Origin: an uncultured Bacilli bacterium
GTDB lineage: Bacteria > Bacillota_I > Bacilli_A > RF39 > UBA660
Length of the DNA: 64,000 nt
Assembly: GCA_934096945.1 (NCBI GenBank)
Contig: CAKOND010000007.1
Span: 3,285 to 67,284 of the forward strand
Reading direction: 5' to 3'
The stretch's first letter is position 1; every line of letters starts with the position of its first letter. The position numbers and the translations under genes were made by a program. Shown piece after piece: positions 17,348 through 25,990 of this stretch. The notes beneath the pieces were generated by a model, which saw nothing but the letters and a program-made list of their open reading frames with translations, was not told the origin of the DNA and did no database searches.

Positions 17348-18124
17348 ATGAAACATTTTCGAAATATTGGTATTTTAGCTATCGCCGCTTTTAGCTTTAT
17401 TTACACAGAAAAAATAGCAAATTTGACCCTCGAAAATAGCGAAATATATCAAAAAATAAAAAATGAAGAACAAAACTATAACGTTTCTTTTGTAAATGCT
17501 GAAATAAATGATCAGTATATAACACCAGGTTTAAACGGCAAAGTAGTAAATATTAAAAATAGTTTTTATAACATGAAAGATTTAAATGCATTTAATTCTT
17601 ATTATTTAATTTTTGACACATCATATCCAGAAGTAACGCTTGAAAACAACAAAGATAAAATAGTAAATAAAGGAAATCGTTTCAAAAAAAGTGTATCTTT
17701 TATAATTGAATATAATAAAGAAATAATTGATTACTTCAAAGAAAATGATTTAGAAGCTAGCATTTTAGTAAATGTTAATACTTTTAATAAAAATGAAAAA
17801 TTGGAACAAATTAATAATGAGGTAGAAAAGTATAAAGAACTTGAATCTTTAATTAACAAATATAGTAATAATACACATATTTGTTATGTAACAAGTAAAA
17901 ATGAGGATATATGCCGCAAAAATCAAAAGTTTTTAGTAAAAACGGATAAAATACTAAATAATAAAACTTTTATAACTCTAAAAAATACGATAGAACCTGG
18001 GGATATATATTACATAGAAAAAGGTGCAGATGTTAAAAATATTAAAATTTTAATTAATAGTATTATTTATAAGGATTTAGACATCATATCTTTAAGCAAA
18101 GTGCTTAGTGAAGAAAGAGATTGA
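17348..18124 (+). CDS. Exported protein resembling a degenerate polysaccharide deacetylase, function unknown
   Basis: A 258-residue protein with a hydrophobic N-terminus (about residues 5-19) that could be a signal anchor. The region around residues 60-110 (GLNGKVVNIKNSF.., YLIFDTSYPEV, IVNKGNRFKKSVSFI) looks like the entry strand pattern of divergent polysaccharide-deacetylase-like proteins from Bacilli. None of the metal-binding His/Asp motifs of that family is present, so I expect no deacetylase activity. This link is a recollection-level resemblance only. The TTGATT box for the next gene overlaps its stop codon. Preceding AAGGTG serves as its ribosome site. Confidence 0.5.
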   Translation: MKHFRNIGILAIAAFSFIYTEKIANLTLENSEIYQKIKNEEQNYNVSFVNAEINDQYITPGLNGKVVNIKNSFYNMKDLNAFNSYYLIFDTSYPEVTLENNKDKIVNKGNRFKKSVSFIIEYNKEIIDYFKENDLEASILVNVNTFNKNEKLEQINNEVEKYKELESLINKYSNNTHICYVTSKNEDICRKNQKFLVKTDKILNNKTFITLKNTIEPGDIYYIEKGADVKNIKILINSIIYKDLDIISLSKVLSEERD

Positions 18125-18149
18125 TTTAATTTAAGTTTTTTGGTATAAT
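18121..18149 (+). promoter_or_regulatory. Promoter of the RNase J2-like gene
   Basis: TTGATT (18121-18126), a 17-base spacer and TATAAT (18144-18149) with an upstream TGG (extended -10). The -35 box overlaps the previous stop codon. Confidence 0.7.
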
Positions 18150-18194
18150 TTATTTACCGAAGAACTTATTTTTTTTAAATGAAGGTGATAAAAT

Positions 18195-19829
18195 ATGAGT
18201 AAAATAAAGATTTTTGGTTTGGGAGGACTTTCTGAAAGCGGAAAGAATTCTTATGTAGTTGAAGTAGATGATGAAATATACGTTTTTGACGCGGGAATAA
18301 AATTTGCAAGTGGAAATTTATTGGGAATAGACTACATTATGCCTGATTTTAGCTATCTTGTTAAAAATAAAAAAAGAATTAAAGGACTGTTTATAACCCA
18401 TGGTCATCCCGAAAATATGGGAGCTGTTCGTGACCTTTTAAAAGATATTTCATCATTAAAGGTATATGCCACAAAATATACTAAATTTGAACTTATGGAA
18501 GATGGCGTAAATGAAAATAATATTGAATTAATTAAGCCACACAAGAAAATTAATTTTGGTAATGTTTCTATATTTCCAATTTCTGTTTCACATTCTGTAC
18601 CAGATGCAGTAATGTATGTAGTAAATACTAAAGATGGTGCAATTTGTTATACTGGAGATTTCATTATTGATCCAAGTATGCAAGAATCTTATGACATGGA
18701 CATAGGTAAAATTGCTTATATTGGTAAACAAGGAGTACTTTGTTTATTATGTGAGTCTTCTTTTGCAGAAAAAAATGGCCATACGTCCCCAAAGCATAGA
18801 TTGGTAAACTTTTTTGCGGATGTTATAAAGCATCATGATAAAAGAATAATCTTTTCTGTATTGCCAACACATTTATATACAATATCTGAAATATTTGAAG
18901 CTGCATCAAATTCTCATCGTAAGATGGTTTTAATGGGAAAAAGACTTCAAAATGTATTAAACTTTGCAAGTAAAGAAGGATACATGCACTATAATGAAGA
19001 ATTGCTAGGTGATTTGTCAAATATTAATGATGACAATGCTATTCTTTTAGTGATGGATGATCGTACAACTCCTTATGCAAATATGAATAAAATACTTAAT
19101 GGTTATGATAAATTTATTACATTAAAGCCAACAGACACAATCGTTTTTGCAGAACCACGCTATGATAGTACCGAAAAAGTTTTAGTAAAACTTCAAAATG
19201 AACTTTCTAAATTTGGTTGTAGTATTGAAACTATAGATAAAGAAAAAGAAATATTACATCATGCATCACGCGAAGATTTAATGCTTATGATTAAGTTAAT
19301 AAATCCAAAATTCTATATGCCAGTAAAAGGCGAATATCGTTACATGGTAAATAATGCTAATCTAGCAAGTAACTTAGGAATTCCAGATAGTAACATTTTA
19401 CTTAAACAAAACGGTGATGTCGTAACATTTGAAAATGGTAAACTAGTTGATAATTTTGCTAGAATTAAAGTAGATGATGTCTTAATAGATGGAACTAGTA
19501 ATGATGATATCGGTGATTTAGTTATCAAAGATAGAGAAATGCTTTCGGAAAATGGTATAGTATTAATAAGTGCCACAGTTGATAAGAAAGATAAAGTTTT
19601 ACTGGTGGGTCCAGAAGTTACAACCCGTGGATTTATTTATGTTAAAGACTCTGCTGATATGATTAAAGAAATAAAAGTTATTTGTGAAGCTATAATAAAT
19701 AGAAATATCACACCAAAATACATAGACTTTAACCAAATAAAGGTTGAAATAAGAGAAGAGTTAAGTAGATATTTATATGAACAAACAGAATGCAAACCGA
19801 TGATAATAGCTGTTGTTCAAGAAGTATAA
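18195..19829 (+). CDS. rnjB: RNase J family protein, J2-like, with a degenerate active site
   Basis: A beta-lactamase-fold/beta-CASP protein of 544 residues related to the 5'-3' exo- and endoribonucleases that act in the Firmicutes RNA degradosome. The fold is clear: LGGLSESGKNSYVVEV at the start, the SVPDAVMYVV..YTGDF strand pair, the beta-CASP region and the C-terminal VTTRGFIYVKDS. The metal site is damaged. Motif HxHxDH reads H69-G-H-P-E73-N74, the late PVHGE reads P-V-K378-G-E, and the HASGHA motif is shortened to HHASRED. J2 paralogues are known to be weak or structural partners of J1. I infer the same here, and that rnjA lies elsewhere. Confidence 0.85.
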   Translation: MSKIKIFGLGGLSESGKNSYVVEVDDEIYVFDAGIKFASGNLLGIDYIMPDFSYLVKNKKRIKGLFITHGHPENMGAVRDLLKDISSLKVYATKYTKFELMEDGVNENNIELIKPHKKINFGNVSIFPISVSHSVPDAVMYVVNTKDGAICYTGDFIIDPSMQESYDMDIGKIAYIGKQGVLCLLCESSFAEKNGHTSPKHRLVNFFADVIKHHDKRIIFSVLPTHLYTISEIFEAASNSHRKMVLMGKRLQNVLNFASKEGYMHYNEELLGDLSNINDDNAILLVMDDRTTPYANMNKILNGYDKFITLKPTDTIVFAEPRYDSTEKVLVKLQNELSKFGCSIETIDKEKEILHHASREDLMLMIKLINPKFYMPVKGEYRYMVNNANLASNLGIPDSNILLKQNGDVVTFENGKLVDNFARIKVDDVLIDGTSNDDIGDLVIKDREMLSENGIVLISATVDKKDKVLLVGPEVTTRGFIYVKDSADMIKEIKVICEAIINRNITPKYIDFNQIKVEIREELSRYLYEQTECKPMIIAVVQEV

Positions 19830-19835
19830 TTTAAA

Positions 19836-19868
19836 AAAAATCACTCATACTATAAATGGGTGATTTTT
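19836..19868 (+). terminator. Terminator hairpin overlapping the next gene's leader
   Basis: A 12-bp stem with one G-T pair (19836-19847 with 19857-19868), ending in T's two bases before the start codon at 19871. The right arm contains GGGTGA, the only Shine-Dalgarno-like sequence for that gene. Confidence 0.6.
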
Positions 19869-19870
19869 AA

Positions 19871-20287
19871 ATGGACGATGTAAAAGCTTTAAATGAACTA
19901 TATAAAATAGTTGCCATGGGAATAATAGGAATTGACGAAGTAAAAGGAAATATTGATGATAAAACATTAGCTAAAACATTGAGTGATGCCAAGAAAAAAT
20001 ATATGGTAAACAAGATGGATATTACAAATATGTTAAAAGAACTTGGTGAAAAGCCAGCTAAAGTAAGCGTTATAGCCAAAACATTTAGTGAACTTTATAC
20101 GGGAATTGAATTAATAAAATGTGATGATGCTAAAATTGCTAAAATGTTAATCGAAGGAACTAACAAAGGTATTATCAAAGTTGAAGAAATATTAAACTCT
20201 GACATGGATAAAAAAGTAACTAAACTGGCCGAAGAACTTTTAGAACTTCTTGAATTTCAAATAAAATCTTGGAAACCATATCTATAA
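19871..20287 (+). CDS. Small all-helical protein, possibly a ferritin-like four-helix bundle
   Basis: A 138-residue protein I cannot assign to a family. It consists of amphipathic helices with no Cys and no transmembrane part: a first helix at residues 1-25, others around 35-65, 65-100 and 105-132. The pattern of Glu and Lys and the length are like ferritin-like or DUF2383-type bundles, but the ExxH iron ligands are not present. Its start is two bases past the hairpin at 19836-19868, whose right arm supplies the likely ribosome site. Expression may therefore depend on whether that hairpin forms. Confidence 0.5.
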   Translation: MDDVKALNELYKIVAMGIIGIDEVKGNIDDKTLAKTLSDAKKKYMVNKMDITNMLKELGEKPAKVSVIAKTFSELYTGIELIKCDDAKIAKMLIEGTNKGIIKVEEILNSDMDKKVTKLAEELLELLEFQIKSWKPYL

Positions 20288-20295
20288 TAGAACTC

Positions 20296-20324
20296 TTGAC
20301 AACAGCATAAAAAAGTTATATTAT
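20296..20324 (+). promoter_or_regulatory. Promoter of the coiled-coil membrane protein gene
   Basis: TTGACA (20296-20301), a 17-base spacer and TATTAT (20319-20324). The -35 is a consensus match. Confidence 0.65.
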
Positions 20325-20350
20325 ATCTAGGCATCCGAGGAATTGAGAAT

Positions 20351-20917
20351 ATGAAAAATAGTGTAGAAAATGATAAAATAAAACAAGAATTAGATGAAGT
20401 AATGCTAGATTTAGAAAATAAGCAAACAATTCTAAAAATTAAATTACTTGAAACAGACTTTAAACTAGATACAGCTAAAGATAAACTGAAAAACCTAAGT
20501 AATTTATCAGTTGATTTGCATACAAAAAAAGATGATAGTGTAACAGATTTTACTATAAGTACGATTATTTTACTATGTGTTATTCTAATTTTTAGTATAG
20601 TACCAATTAATCTAATATTTTATTTGTTTGTTGCTGCATATATTTATAAAATTCCCAAATACATACGGTTATATAAAATAATTACCAAAAAAGAACTAGA
20701 AATATTAGAAAAACAAAAAGCCCTAGCAAAAGAAAAAATTGAAGAATTATCAACAGATAAAAAGCATCTTGAAGAAGAACTAAGAAGGATTTATTTATCA
20801 TATGAAAACACTTCAGTAAAAAAAGAAATTTTAGAAGAAATGAGCATATATTGTAAGCAAGTTCCTCAAGACCAAAAAGATTTTCAAAGAAAAAGAATAA
20901 ATAAAAAAGTCATTTAA
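20351..20917 (+). CDS. Coiled-coil membrane protein, function unknown
   Basis: A 188-residue protein with a predicted coiled coil at residues 5-55, a hydrophobic hairpin at about 70-100 (FTISTIILLCVILIFS then LIFYLFVAAYIY), and a second coiled coil at 115-160. Both helical arms should be on the cytoplasmic side. The tail (KDFQRKRINKK) is basic. I know no family for it. CGAGGAA precedes the ATG. It has a strong promoter of its own and a terminator directly after the stop, so it is monocistronic. Confidence 0.55.
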   Translation: MKNSVENDKIKQELDEVMLDLENKQTILKIKLLETDFKLDTAKDKLKNLSNLSVDLHTKKDDSVTDFTISTIILLCVILIFSIVPINLIFYLFVAAYIYKIPKYIRLYKIITKKELEILEKQKALAKEKIEELSTDKKHLEEELRRIYLSYENTSVKKEILEEMSIYCKQVPQDQKDFQRKRINKKVI

Positions 20918-20946
20918 AAGATAAAAAAATTATTTTATCTTTTTTC
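20916..20946 (+). terminator. Terminator after the coiled-coil protein gene
   Basis: An 11-bp stem AAAAGATAAAA/TTTTATCTTTT (20916-20926 with 20933-20943) followed by T's. Confidence 0.75.
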
Positions 20947-20983
20947 TTATTGTGGTATAATTTTCTTGAAAGGTAGGTATTTT

Positions 20984-21661
20984 ATGGAAATAATTTATAA
21001 ATATTTTTTATATTTCATAATATATTCATTTTTAGGATGGTTCATGGAAGTATGTGTTTCATTATGGAATAAGCATAAATTTATAAATAGAGGATTCTTA
21101 ATAGGACCTTACTGTCCAATATATGGATGGGGATGCTTAGCAATTATATTAGTTGTAGGGAATAACACTAGTGACATTCTCGGAGTATTTTTAAAATCAA
21201 TTTTAATTTGCTCATTACTTGAATATTTTACAAGTTATTTCATGGAAAAAATATATAATGTTAGATGGTGGGATTATTCAAATAAAAGGTTTAATATAAA
21301 CGGTAGAATTTGTTTGGAAACAATGATACCTTTTGGCTTACTAGCATCACTCATTATTTATGTTTTGCATCCTGCCGTAATTAAACTTGTAAATTTATTA
21401 TCTTCAGCATCTTTAATGGTAGTGGCAATAATTTTATTTATAATCTATTTAGTAGATAACATTATATCAACCTATATTTTATTTAAAATAAAAGGTAAAA
21501 TAAAAAATGAAAGAAAAGATAATACTGAAAAAATCAAGCAATATATTGAAAAATGGTTTCAAGATAATACAGTGCTTTATCGTCGTATTAAAAATGCGTT
21601 TCCAAAATTTCAGGTATTTATCAAAGAACTAGATATACGTAAGAAAAATAATAAAAATTAA
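20984..21661 (+). CDS. CmpB/YxlE-type integral membrane protein (ABC_trans_CmpB family)
   Basis: A 225-residue membrane protein of the family annotated as putative ABC-transporter permease (PF06541). The signature SFLGWFMEV followed by KFINRGFLIGPYCPIYGWG is near the N-terminus and is diagnostic. About five membrane segments are followed by a basic cytoplasmic C-terminus from residue 170. Despite the name no ATPase partner is near, and the true function is not established. ATG 20984 follows AAAGGTAGGT; the in-frame TTG at 20966 lies upstream of that site. TGGTATAAT (20953-20961) provides an extended -10 promoter. Confidence 0.82.
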   Translation: MEIIYKYFLYFIIYSFLGWFMEVCVSLWNKHKFINRGFLIGPYCPIYGWGCLAIILVVGNNTSDILGVFLKSILICSLLEYFTSYFMEKIYNVRWWDYSNKRFNINGRICLETMIPFGLLASLIIYVLHPAVIKLVNLLSSASLMVVAIILFIIYLVDNIISTYILFKIKGKIKNERKDNTEKIKQYIEKWFQDNTVLYRRIKNAFPKFQVFIKELDIRKKNNKN

Positions 21662-21662
21662 C

Positions 21663-21692
21663 AAAAAAGATAGATTAATCTATCTTTTTTTT
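21663..21692 (+). terminator. Terminator before ackA
   Basis: AAAAAAGATAG, a short loop, CTATCTTTTTTTT: a palindromic stem with a long T-run. Confidence 0.8.
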
Positions 21693-21718
21693 GTATAATA
21701 GAAGAAGAGGTGAAAGAA

Positions 21719-22906
21719 ATGAAAATATTAGCAGTAAATGCAGGTAGTTCATCATTAAAATTCACATTAATTGAATTACCAGAAAAAAATGTCGTAGCAA
21801 GTGGATTATTTGAAAAAATCGGAATTAACGGTTCTTGTTATACAATTAAATATAATGGGGAAAAAATAACAAAAGAAGTAGATTTAAAAGATCATTCAGT
21901 TGCTGTACAAATATTAATGGATGAACTTATAAACATGGGAATAATAAGCTCATTAGATGAAATTGAAGGCGTAGGACATCGTATGGTTCACGGTGGACAA
22001 GAATTCACAGAATCAGTAGTTTTAACAAAAGATGTTTTAGAAAGAGTATCAAAATATAATGAACTTGCACCGCTTCATAATCCAGCTAACATAATGGGTG
22101 TTGAAGCTTTTATGAAAGCTTTACCAAATACTATTCAAGTTGGTGTATTTGATACAGCGTTTCATACAACAATGAAAGAAACTGAATATCTATATCCAGT
22201 ACCATATGAATGGTATGAAAACTATGGTGTTAGAAAGTATGGCTTCCATGGTACAAGTCATAGATTTATTAATAAAACTATCAGTGAATATTTTGGCAGA
22301 AATGACTTAAAAGTAATTTCTTGTCACATTGGTAATGGTGGATCTATCACAGCAATAGATTCAGGAAAAGTTGTTGATACATCAATGGGATTTACTCCAC
22401 TTGCAGGTATCATGATGGGAACTCGTAGTGGTGATATAGATGCATCAATGTTGTCATACTTAGCTGGAAAAACTGGTAAAACACTTGAAGAACTTACAAA
22501 TGACTTAAATAAGAAAAGTGGACTTTTAGGTGTAAGTGGCGTAAGTAGTGATTCAAGAGATGTTGAAAATGCTGCAAAAGAAGGAAATGAAAGAGCAATA
22601 TTAGCCCAAGAAATGTATGCTAAAAAGATAGCTAATTATATAGCAATGTATAACAATTTACTTGGGGGAGCAGATGTTATCACACTAACTGCAGGTGTTG
22701 GTGAAAATAGCAAAACAATGCGTAAATCAATTATTGAAAAAATAGCATCTTTAGGTGTAAAAATCGATGATGAAAGAAATGATTTCCGTGGAGAATTCCG
22801 TCTTATATCAACAGATGACTCAAAAATTCCAGTATATGTTGTTCCAACAGATGAAGAATTAATGATTGCTATGGACACAATGGAATTAAAGAACAAAAAT
22901 AACTAA
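21719..22906 (+). CDS. ackA: Acetate kinase
   Basis: Converts acetyl phosphate and ADP to acetate and ATP, the energy-yielding last step of mixed-acid fermentation. At 395 residues it is full length. Motifs are NAGSSSLKF (residues 6-14), GHRMVHGG, FDTAFHTTM with the catalytic Asp, GFHGTSHRF, CHIGNGGSITAI, and the ADP-binding GVGENS. ATG 21719 is preceded by GAAGAGGTG; the GTG at 21710 is part of that site. No pta gene is adjacent. It points to fermentative metabolism. Confidence 0.97.
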   Translation: MKILAVNAGSSSLKFTLIELPEKNVVASGLFEKIGINGSCYTIKYNGEKITKEVDLKDHSVAVQILMDELINMGIISSLDEIEGVGHRMVHGGQEFTESVVLTKDVLERVSKYNELAPLHNPANIMGVEAFMKALPNTIQVGVFDTAFHTTMKETEYLYPVPYEWYENYGVRKYGFHGTSHRFINKTISEYFGRNDLKVISCHIGNGGSITAIDSGKVVDTSMGFTPLAGIMMGTRSGDIDASMLSYLAGKTGKTLEELTNDLNKKSGLLGVSGVSSDSRDVENAAKEGNERAILAQEMYAKKIANYIAMYNNLLGGADVITLTAGVGENSKTMRKSIIEKIASLGVKIDDERNDFRGEFRLISTDDSKIPVYVVPTDEELMIAMDTMELKNKNN

Positions 22907-22923
22907 TTAGAAAGAGTGATAAA

Positions 22924-23889
22924 ATGAAGGAAATGTACAAAAAAATAATTAAAATAATCAAAAAATATGACAAAATAGTATTAGCTCGTCATATTAGTCC
23001 GGATCCAGATGCTATAGCTAGTGAGATAGCACTAAGAGATTCTATTAAATTAACATTTCCGAATAAAGAAGTATATGCAGTTGGCGCCGGAGTACATAAA
23101 TTTAAATATTTAGGTGCTCTTGACAAACCTGACTTAAGTATATTAGAAAATTCATTATTAATAGTTTTAGATGTTCCAAATTTTTGCAGAGTAGATGGCA
23201 TAAATGGTTTAGAATATAGTGCAATTTTAAAAATTGATCATCATCCTGCTGAAGATATTATCGGTGATGTTGATTGGACAGATTCAACTAAATCAAGTAC
23301 TTGTGAGATGATTGCTGAACTTCTTCTAAATAGCCCACTAGCAATGGACACTAAAATTGCTGAAGATTTATACGTAGGCATGGTTTTTGACAGTGATAGA
23401 TTTTTACTACCTAACACGAGTGCTGAAACATTAAAAACAGCATATGAACTTGTTAAAACAAGTAATATCAATTTTGTAAATCTATATGACAATCTATATG
23501 AAAGAAGTATAAACGAAGAAAAGTTTCGTGCATATTTAATAAATAATATTGAAATAACTGAAAATAAATTTGGTTTTATCTTTGTACCAAGTGAAGACTT
23601 AAAAAAATATAATGTTGAAACAACAAGTGTTTCAAATCAAGTTAATGACTTTTATTTCATTAAAGAACTTATGTGTTGGATGTTTGTAGTTTATGATGAA
23701 AGAAATGATATTTATAAAGCAAACATTCGAAGTCGTGGGCCATTTATCAATGAAGTAGCTGCAAAATATAATGGGGGAGGACATAAATTTGCATCAGGAT
23801 GTAGAACTAGTGATTACAAAGTAATTGAAGCTTTAGCTAAAGACTTAGATGCAACATGTAAAGCATATAATGATGAAGAAAATATCTAA
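22924..23889 (+). CDS. nrnA: NrnA-type bifunctional oligoribonuclease/pAp phosphatase (DHH family)
   Basis: A DHH/DHHA1 phosphoesterase that degrades nano-RNA and dephosphorylates 3'-phosphoadenosine 5'-phosphate. It is 321 residues long. The N-terminal HISPDPDAIAS carries metal ligands, then LDVPN supplies the next Asp, KIDHHP is the DHH motif, and FDSDRFLLPN follows. The C-terminal DHHA1 domain has GGGHKFASG. The DHH order is canonical and all ligands seem present. AAAGAGTG precedes the ATG. recX overlaps its 3' end. Confidence 0.92.
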   Translation: MKEMYKKIIKIIKKYDKIVLARHISPDPDAIASEIALRDSIKLTFPNKEVYAVGAGVHKFKYLGALDKPDLSILENSLLIVLDVPNFCRVDGINGLEYSAILKIDHHPAEDIIGDVDWTDSTKSSTCEMIAELLLNSPLAMDTKIAEDLYVGMVFDSDRFLLPNTSAETLKTAYELVKTSNINFVNLYDNLYERSINEEKFRAYLINNIEITENKFGFIFVPSEDLKKYNVETTSVSNQVNDFYFIKELMCWMFVVYDERNDIYKANIRSRGPFINEVAAKYNGGGHKFASGCRTSDYKVIEALAKDLDATCKAYNDEENI

Positions 23890-24637
23890 TATAAAAAAGA
23901 AAAATAACAAATATATAATAACTCTAGGTGACAATACTCAGCTAGAGTTTTATAGTGATACACTAATTAAATATAATCTATTAAAACCTAGAGAACTAAG
24001 AGATTCAGAACTAAAAGAAATAATTAATTATAATAATTATTATGAGGCATTTAACAAGTCTTTAAAACTAATAGAGACTAAACAAAGGACAAAAAAGGAA
24101 CTTAAAGATAAATTAAGAGGTTATTCACCAGATATAATAGATAAAGTTACTAAAAAGTTAGAAGAACTTGGCTATTTAAATGAAGAAAGCTATATAAAAA
24201 GTTATATAAATGATCAAATAAATCTTGGAACTAAAGGTCCAAATTATATAAAACGAGAATTAGAGAAGTTAGATCTAAGCACGGATTTGATAAAAGAAAC
24301 ACTTGATGAAGTTGATAATAAAACATGGACAACTAAAATAGAAAAAATTATAAATAAAAAAATAAATACCAATAAGAAATTAAGCAAAAACAATCTTCTT
24401 TTAAAAATAAAAAAAGATTTAATTAATCTGGGCTTTGATATAGACATGATTAATAATATTGTAAATAGTGTAGAAATTAAAGAAGATGACGAAACACTAG
24501 AAAAAGAATATCAAAAAGAATATAAGAAGCTAAGTAGAAAATATGAAGATAAAGAACTAGAAATAAAATTAAAATATAATCTATATAAAAAAGGCTTTAA
24601 TTTAAGTAATATAGAAAAAATGATTAATAAGTACTAG
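23870..24637 (+). CDS. recX: RecX family regulatory protein
   Basis: A modulator of RecA filaments. The protein of about 255 residues shows RecX three-helix repeats: AFNKSLKLIETKQRTKKELKD, then KKLEELGYLNEESYIKSYIND, then GPNYIKRELEKLDLS. Further repeats are seen in LGFDIDMINNIV and KGFNLSNIEKMI. The N-terminal extension with two beta strands (NNKYIITLGDNTQLEFYSD) is typical of Firmicutes RecX. Start uncertain: two ATGs in a row (23870, 23873) inside the end of nrnA, without a clear Shine-Dalgarno, which suggests coupling to nrnA. The open frame begins at 23849. Confidence 0.85.
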   Translation: MMKKISNIKKKNNKYIITLGDNTQLEFYSDTLIKYNLLKPRELRDSELKEIINYNNYYEAFNKSLKLIETKQRTKKELKDKLRGYSPDIIDKVTKKLEELGYLNEESYIKSYINDQINLGTKGPNYIKRELEKLDLSTDLIKETLDEVDNKTWTTKIEKIINKKINTNKKLSKNNLLLKIKKDLINLGFDIDMINNIVNSVEIKEDDETLEKEYQKEYKKLSRKYEDKELEIKLKYNLYKKGFNLSNIEKMINKY

Positions 24638-24689
24638 ATTATCATAAAAAAAATTGATATAATATTCTTAACAAATGGGTGATGCGAAT

Positions 24690-25601
24690 ATGAAAAAAAT
24701 TAAATATGTATTATTATTTTTAATATGTTTTGTTTTAAATTCTGGAGTGGTATTTGCTAATACGTGTTCAGTTAAATCAGAAATTACCGTAAAAAATCAA
24801 GATTACACTTTAGTAACAGACTTAAAAATGGATGAAGAAGATAAGAAGAGTATTTCCATGTCTGTTCAGGTATACGATGAGTATATTAAGCAATATGTTA
24901 CGTATGATGCCGAAGAAAAAGTTAGGGATGGTGAAGGTTTAACGTTATGTCCTGGTCCTTCGGATAACAGTTTTTGTGTAACCATATCAAATGATCAAAT
25001 AGATGAATTATTTAAGCAAGAGGACTATCAAAAAGCACATCACACCTTTACTTGTCCGCAAAGCACATTCTCACTTGAAAAATTCAGTGATACCAGTTAT
25101 AACCTAAAAATAGGTCCAAATGATAGTAGTGGCAGCGATGTTGATGGTTTACCAATAACTGCCATAAATTTTTGTAGCCCAGTAAGTGCAGATGGAACTC
25201 CAAACTATACATTACTTGTTTTTCAAGTTATTGGCTATATAATAATCATTATAAAAATATTAGTTCCAATAATTCTAATTGTTTTAGGAAGTATTGATTT
25301 AGGAAAAGCTACAGTGTCGGGGGATGACAAAATAATTATGGAAAAAGCAGTTAAATTTGGAATGAGAGTTTTAACGGGTGTAATTATCTTCTTTATTCCA
25401 ACAATTTTAGACTTTTTCTTAAGTCTAGTAAGCGGTGTCAGCGAAACCATGGCCAATTATAGGCCATGCACCAATTGTATATTTTATCCAAATTCTAAGT
25501 GTAACGCTAGAAAGTTTAATTCTACAACACCCAATGACGATGGATCAAATAATAAAAATAACAAAGATAATATAAATAACCCAACTGTAGAAATAAAATA
25601 A
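24690..25601 (+). CDS. Secreted/membrane protein with a TrbC/VirB2-like double membrane segment
   Basis: A 303-residue protein with a signal peptide (residues 1-24, cleavage after VVFA), a Cys-containing outer region, and two close membrane helices near residues 172-240. The helices read GYIIIIIKILVPIILIVLGSI and TGVIIFFIPTILDFFLSLV, separated by a short DLGKA..GDDK turn. That pair resembles the pilin-type TrbC/VirB2 hairpin found in secretion and conjugation proteins; the rest does not, so the role is unknown. The tail carries a CTNC..C cluster and an Asn-rich end. ATG 24690 follows GGGTGATG; the ATG at 24675 is upstream of that site. Confidence 0.6.
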   Translation: MKKIKYVLLFLICFVLNSGVVFANTCSVKSEITVKNQDYTLVTDLKMDEEDKKSISMSVQVYDEYIKQYVTYDAEEKVRDGEGLTLCPGPSDNSFCVTISNDQIDELFKQEDYQKAHHTFTCPQSTFSLEKFSDTSYNLKIGPNDSSGSDVDGLPITAINFCSPVSADGTPNYTLLVFQVIGYIIIIIKILVPIILIVLGSIDLGKATVSGDDKIIMEKAVKFGMRVLTGVIIFFIPTILDFFLSLVSGVSETMANYRPCTNCIFYPNSKCNARKFNSTTPNDDGSNNKNNKDNINNPTVEIK

Positions 25602-25604
25602 ATA

Positions 25605-25651
25605 AAAAAAGGCCATTTTTTAGCATAAATTGCTAAATTTGGCTTTTTTTT
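25605..25651 (+). terminator. Terminator before the rimP-nusA operon
   Basis: A long interrupted stem (AAAAAGGCCA and TTTAGCA pairing with TGCTAAA and TTTGGCTTTTTTTT). Confidence 0.75.
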
Positions 25652-25663
25652 AGAAAAAAATTG

Positions 25664-25672
25664 TGTTATAAT
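25664..25672 (+). promoter_or_regulatory. Extended -10 promoter of the rimP-nusA-infB operon
   Basis: TGTTATAAT (TGn plus TATAAT 25667-25672). No clear -35; the region upstream is the T-run of the preceding terminator. Confidence 0.55.
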
Positions 25673-25687
25673 AAATCTATCAGTTTT

Positions 25688-25712
25688 AAGTGGGCAGGAA
25701 ATCCCACTTTTA
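25688..25712 (+). promoter_or_regulatory. Leader hairpin of the rimP operon
   Basis: AAGTGGG (25688-25694), an eight-base loop, CCCACTT (25703-25709), then T's. It lies within the predicted leader between promoter and rimP. GTGGG/CCCAC hairpins in front of rimP are common in Firmicutes and may act in operon attenuation. Confidence 0.5.
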
Positions 25713-25735
25713 TTATTAGTTATGGAGGTGTTTTG

Positions 25736-25987
25736 ATGCTAGTACTAGATAAACTTAAAATTGATTTACAAAAGGCTTTTGAAGAAACAGAAATAATTGT
25801 TGACGAGGTAACTTTTGAAGAAAAGGGAAAATATAAGTTTTTAACAGTGACTTTAGATAAAATTGGCGGCATTGATTTAGAAACGATAGTAGAAGCCACC
25901 AAAGTTGTAAATGAAGTAGTGGATAAAGCCAATATAACAGATGATAGCTACATATTAGATGTAGTAAGTAAAGAAAGAGGAGAGTAA
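25736..25987 (+). CDS. rimP: Short RimP-like ribosome maturation factor (N-terminal domain only)
   Basis: RimP helps assemble the 30S subunit. This one has 83 residues and shows only the N-terminal alpha/beta domain (LVLDKLKIDL.., YKFLTVTLDKIGGIDLETIV, EVVDKANITDDSYILDVVS). The usual protein has about 150 residues with an SH3-like C-terminal domain, which is absent: the frame stops right after the YxLxVxS strand, and nusA starts three bases later. ATG 25736 follows TATGGAGGTG; the frame extends to 25661 but without a site. Position at the head of nusA-rnpM-infB-rbfA makes the assignment safe. Confidence 0.85.
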   Translation: MLVLDKLKIDLQKAFEETEIIVDEVTFEEKGKYKFLTVTLDKIGGIDLETIVEATKVVNEVVDKANITDDSYILDVVSKERGE

Positions 25988-25990
25988 AAA

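Noticed and set aside
24690..25601. Conjugation pilin gene
   Set aside because: The double helix resembles TrbC/VirB2 but the protein is three times too long and no conjugation genes are near.
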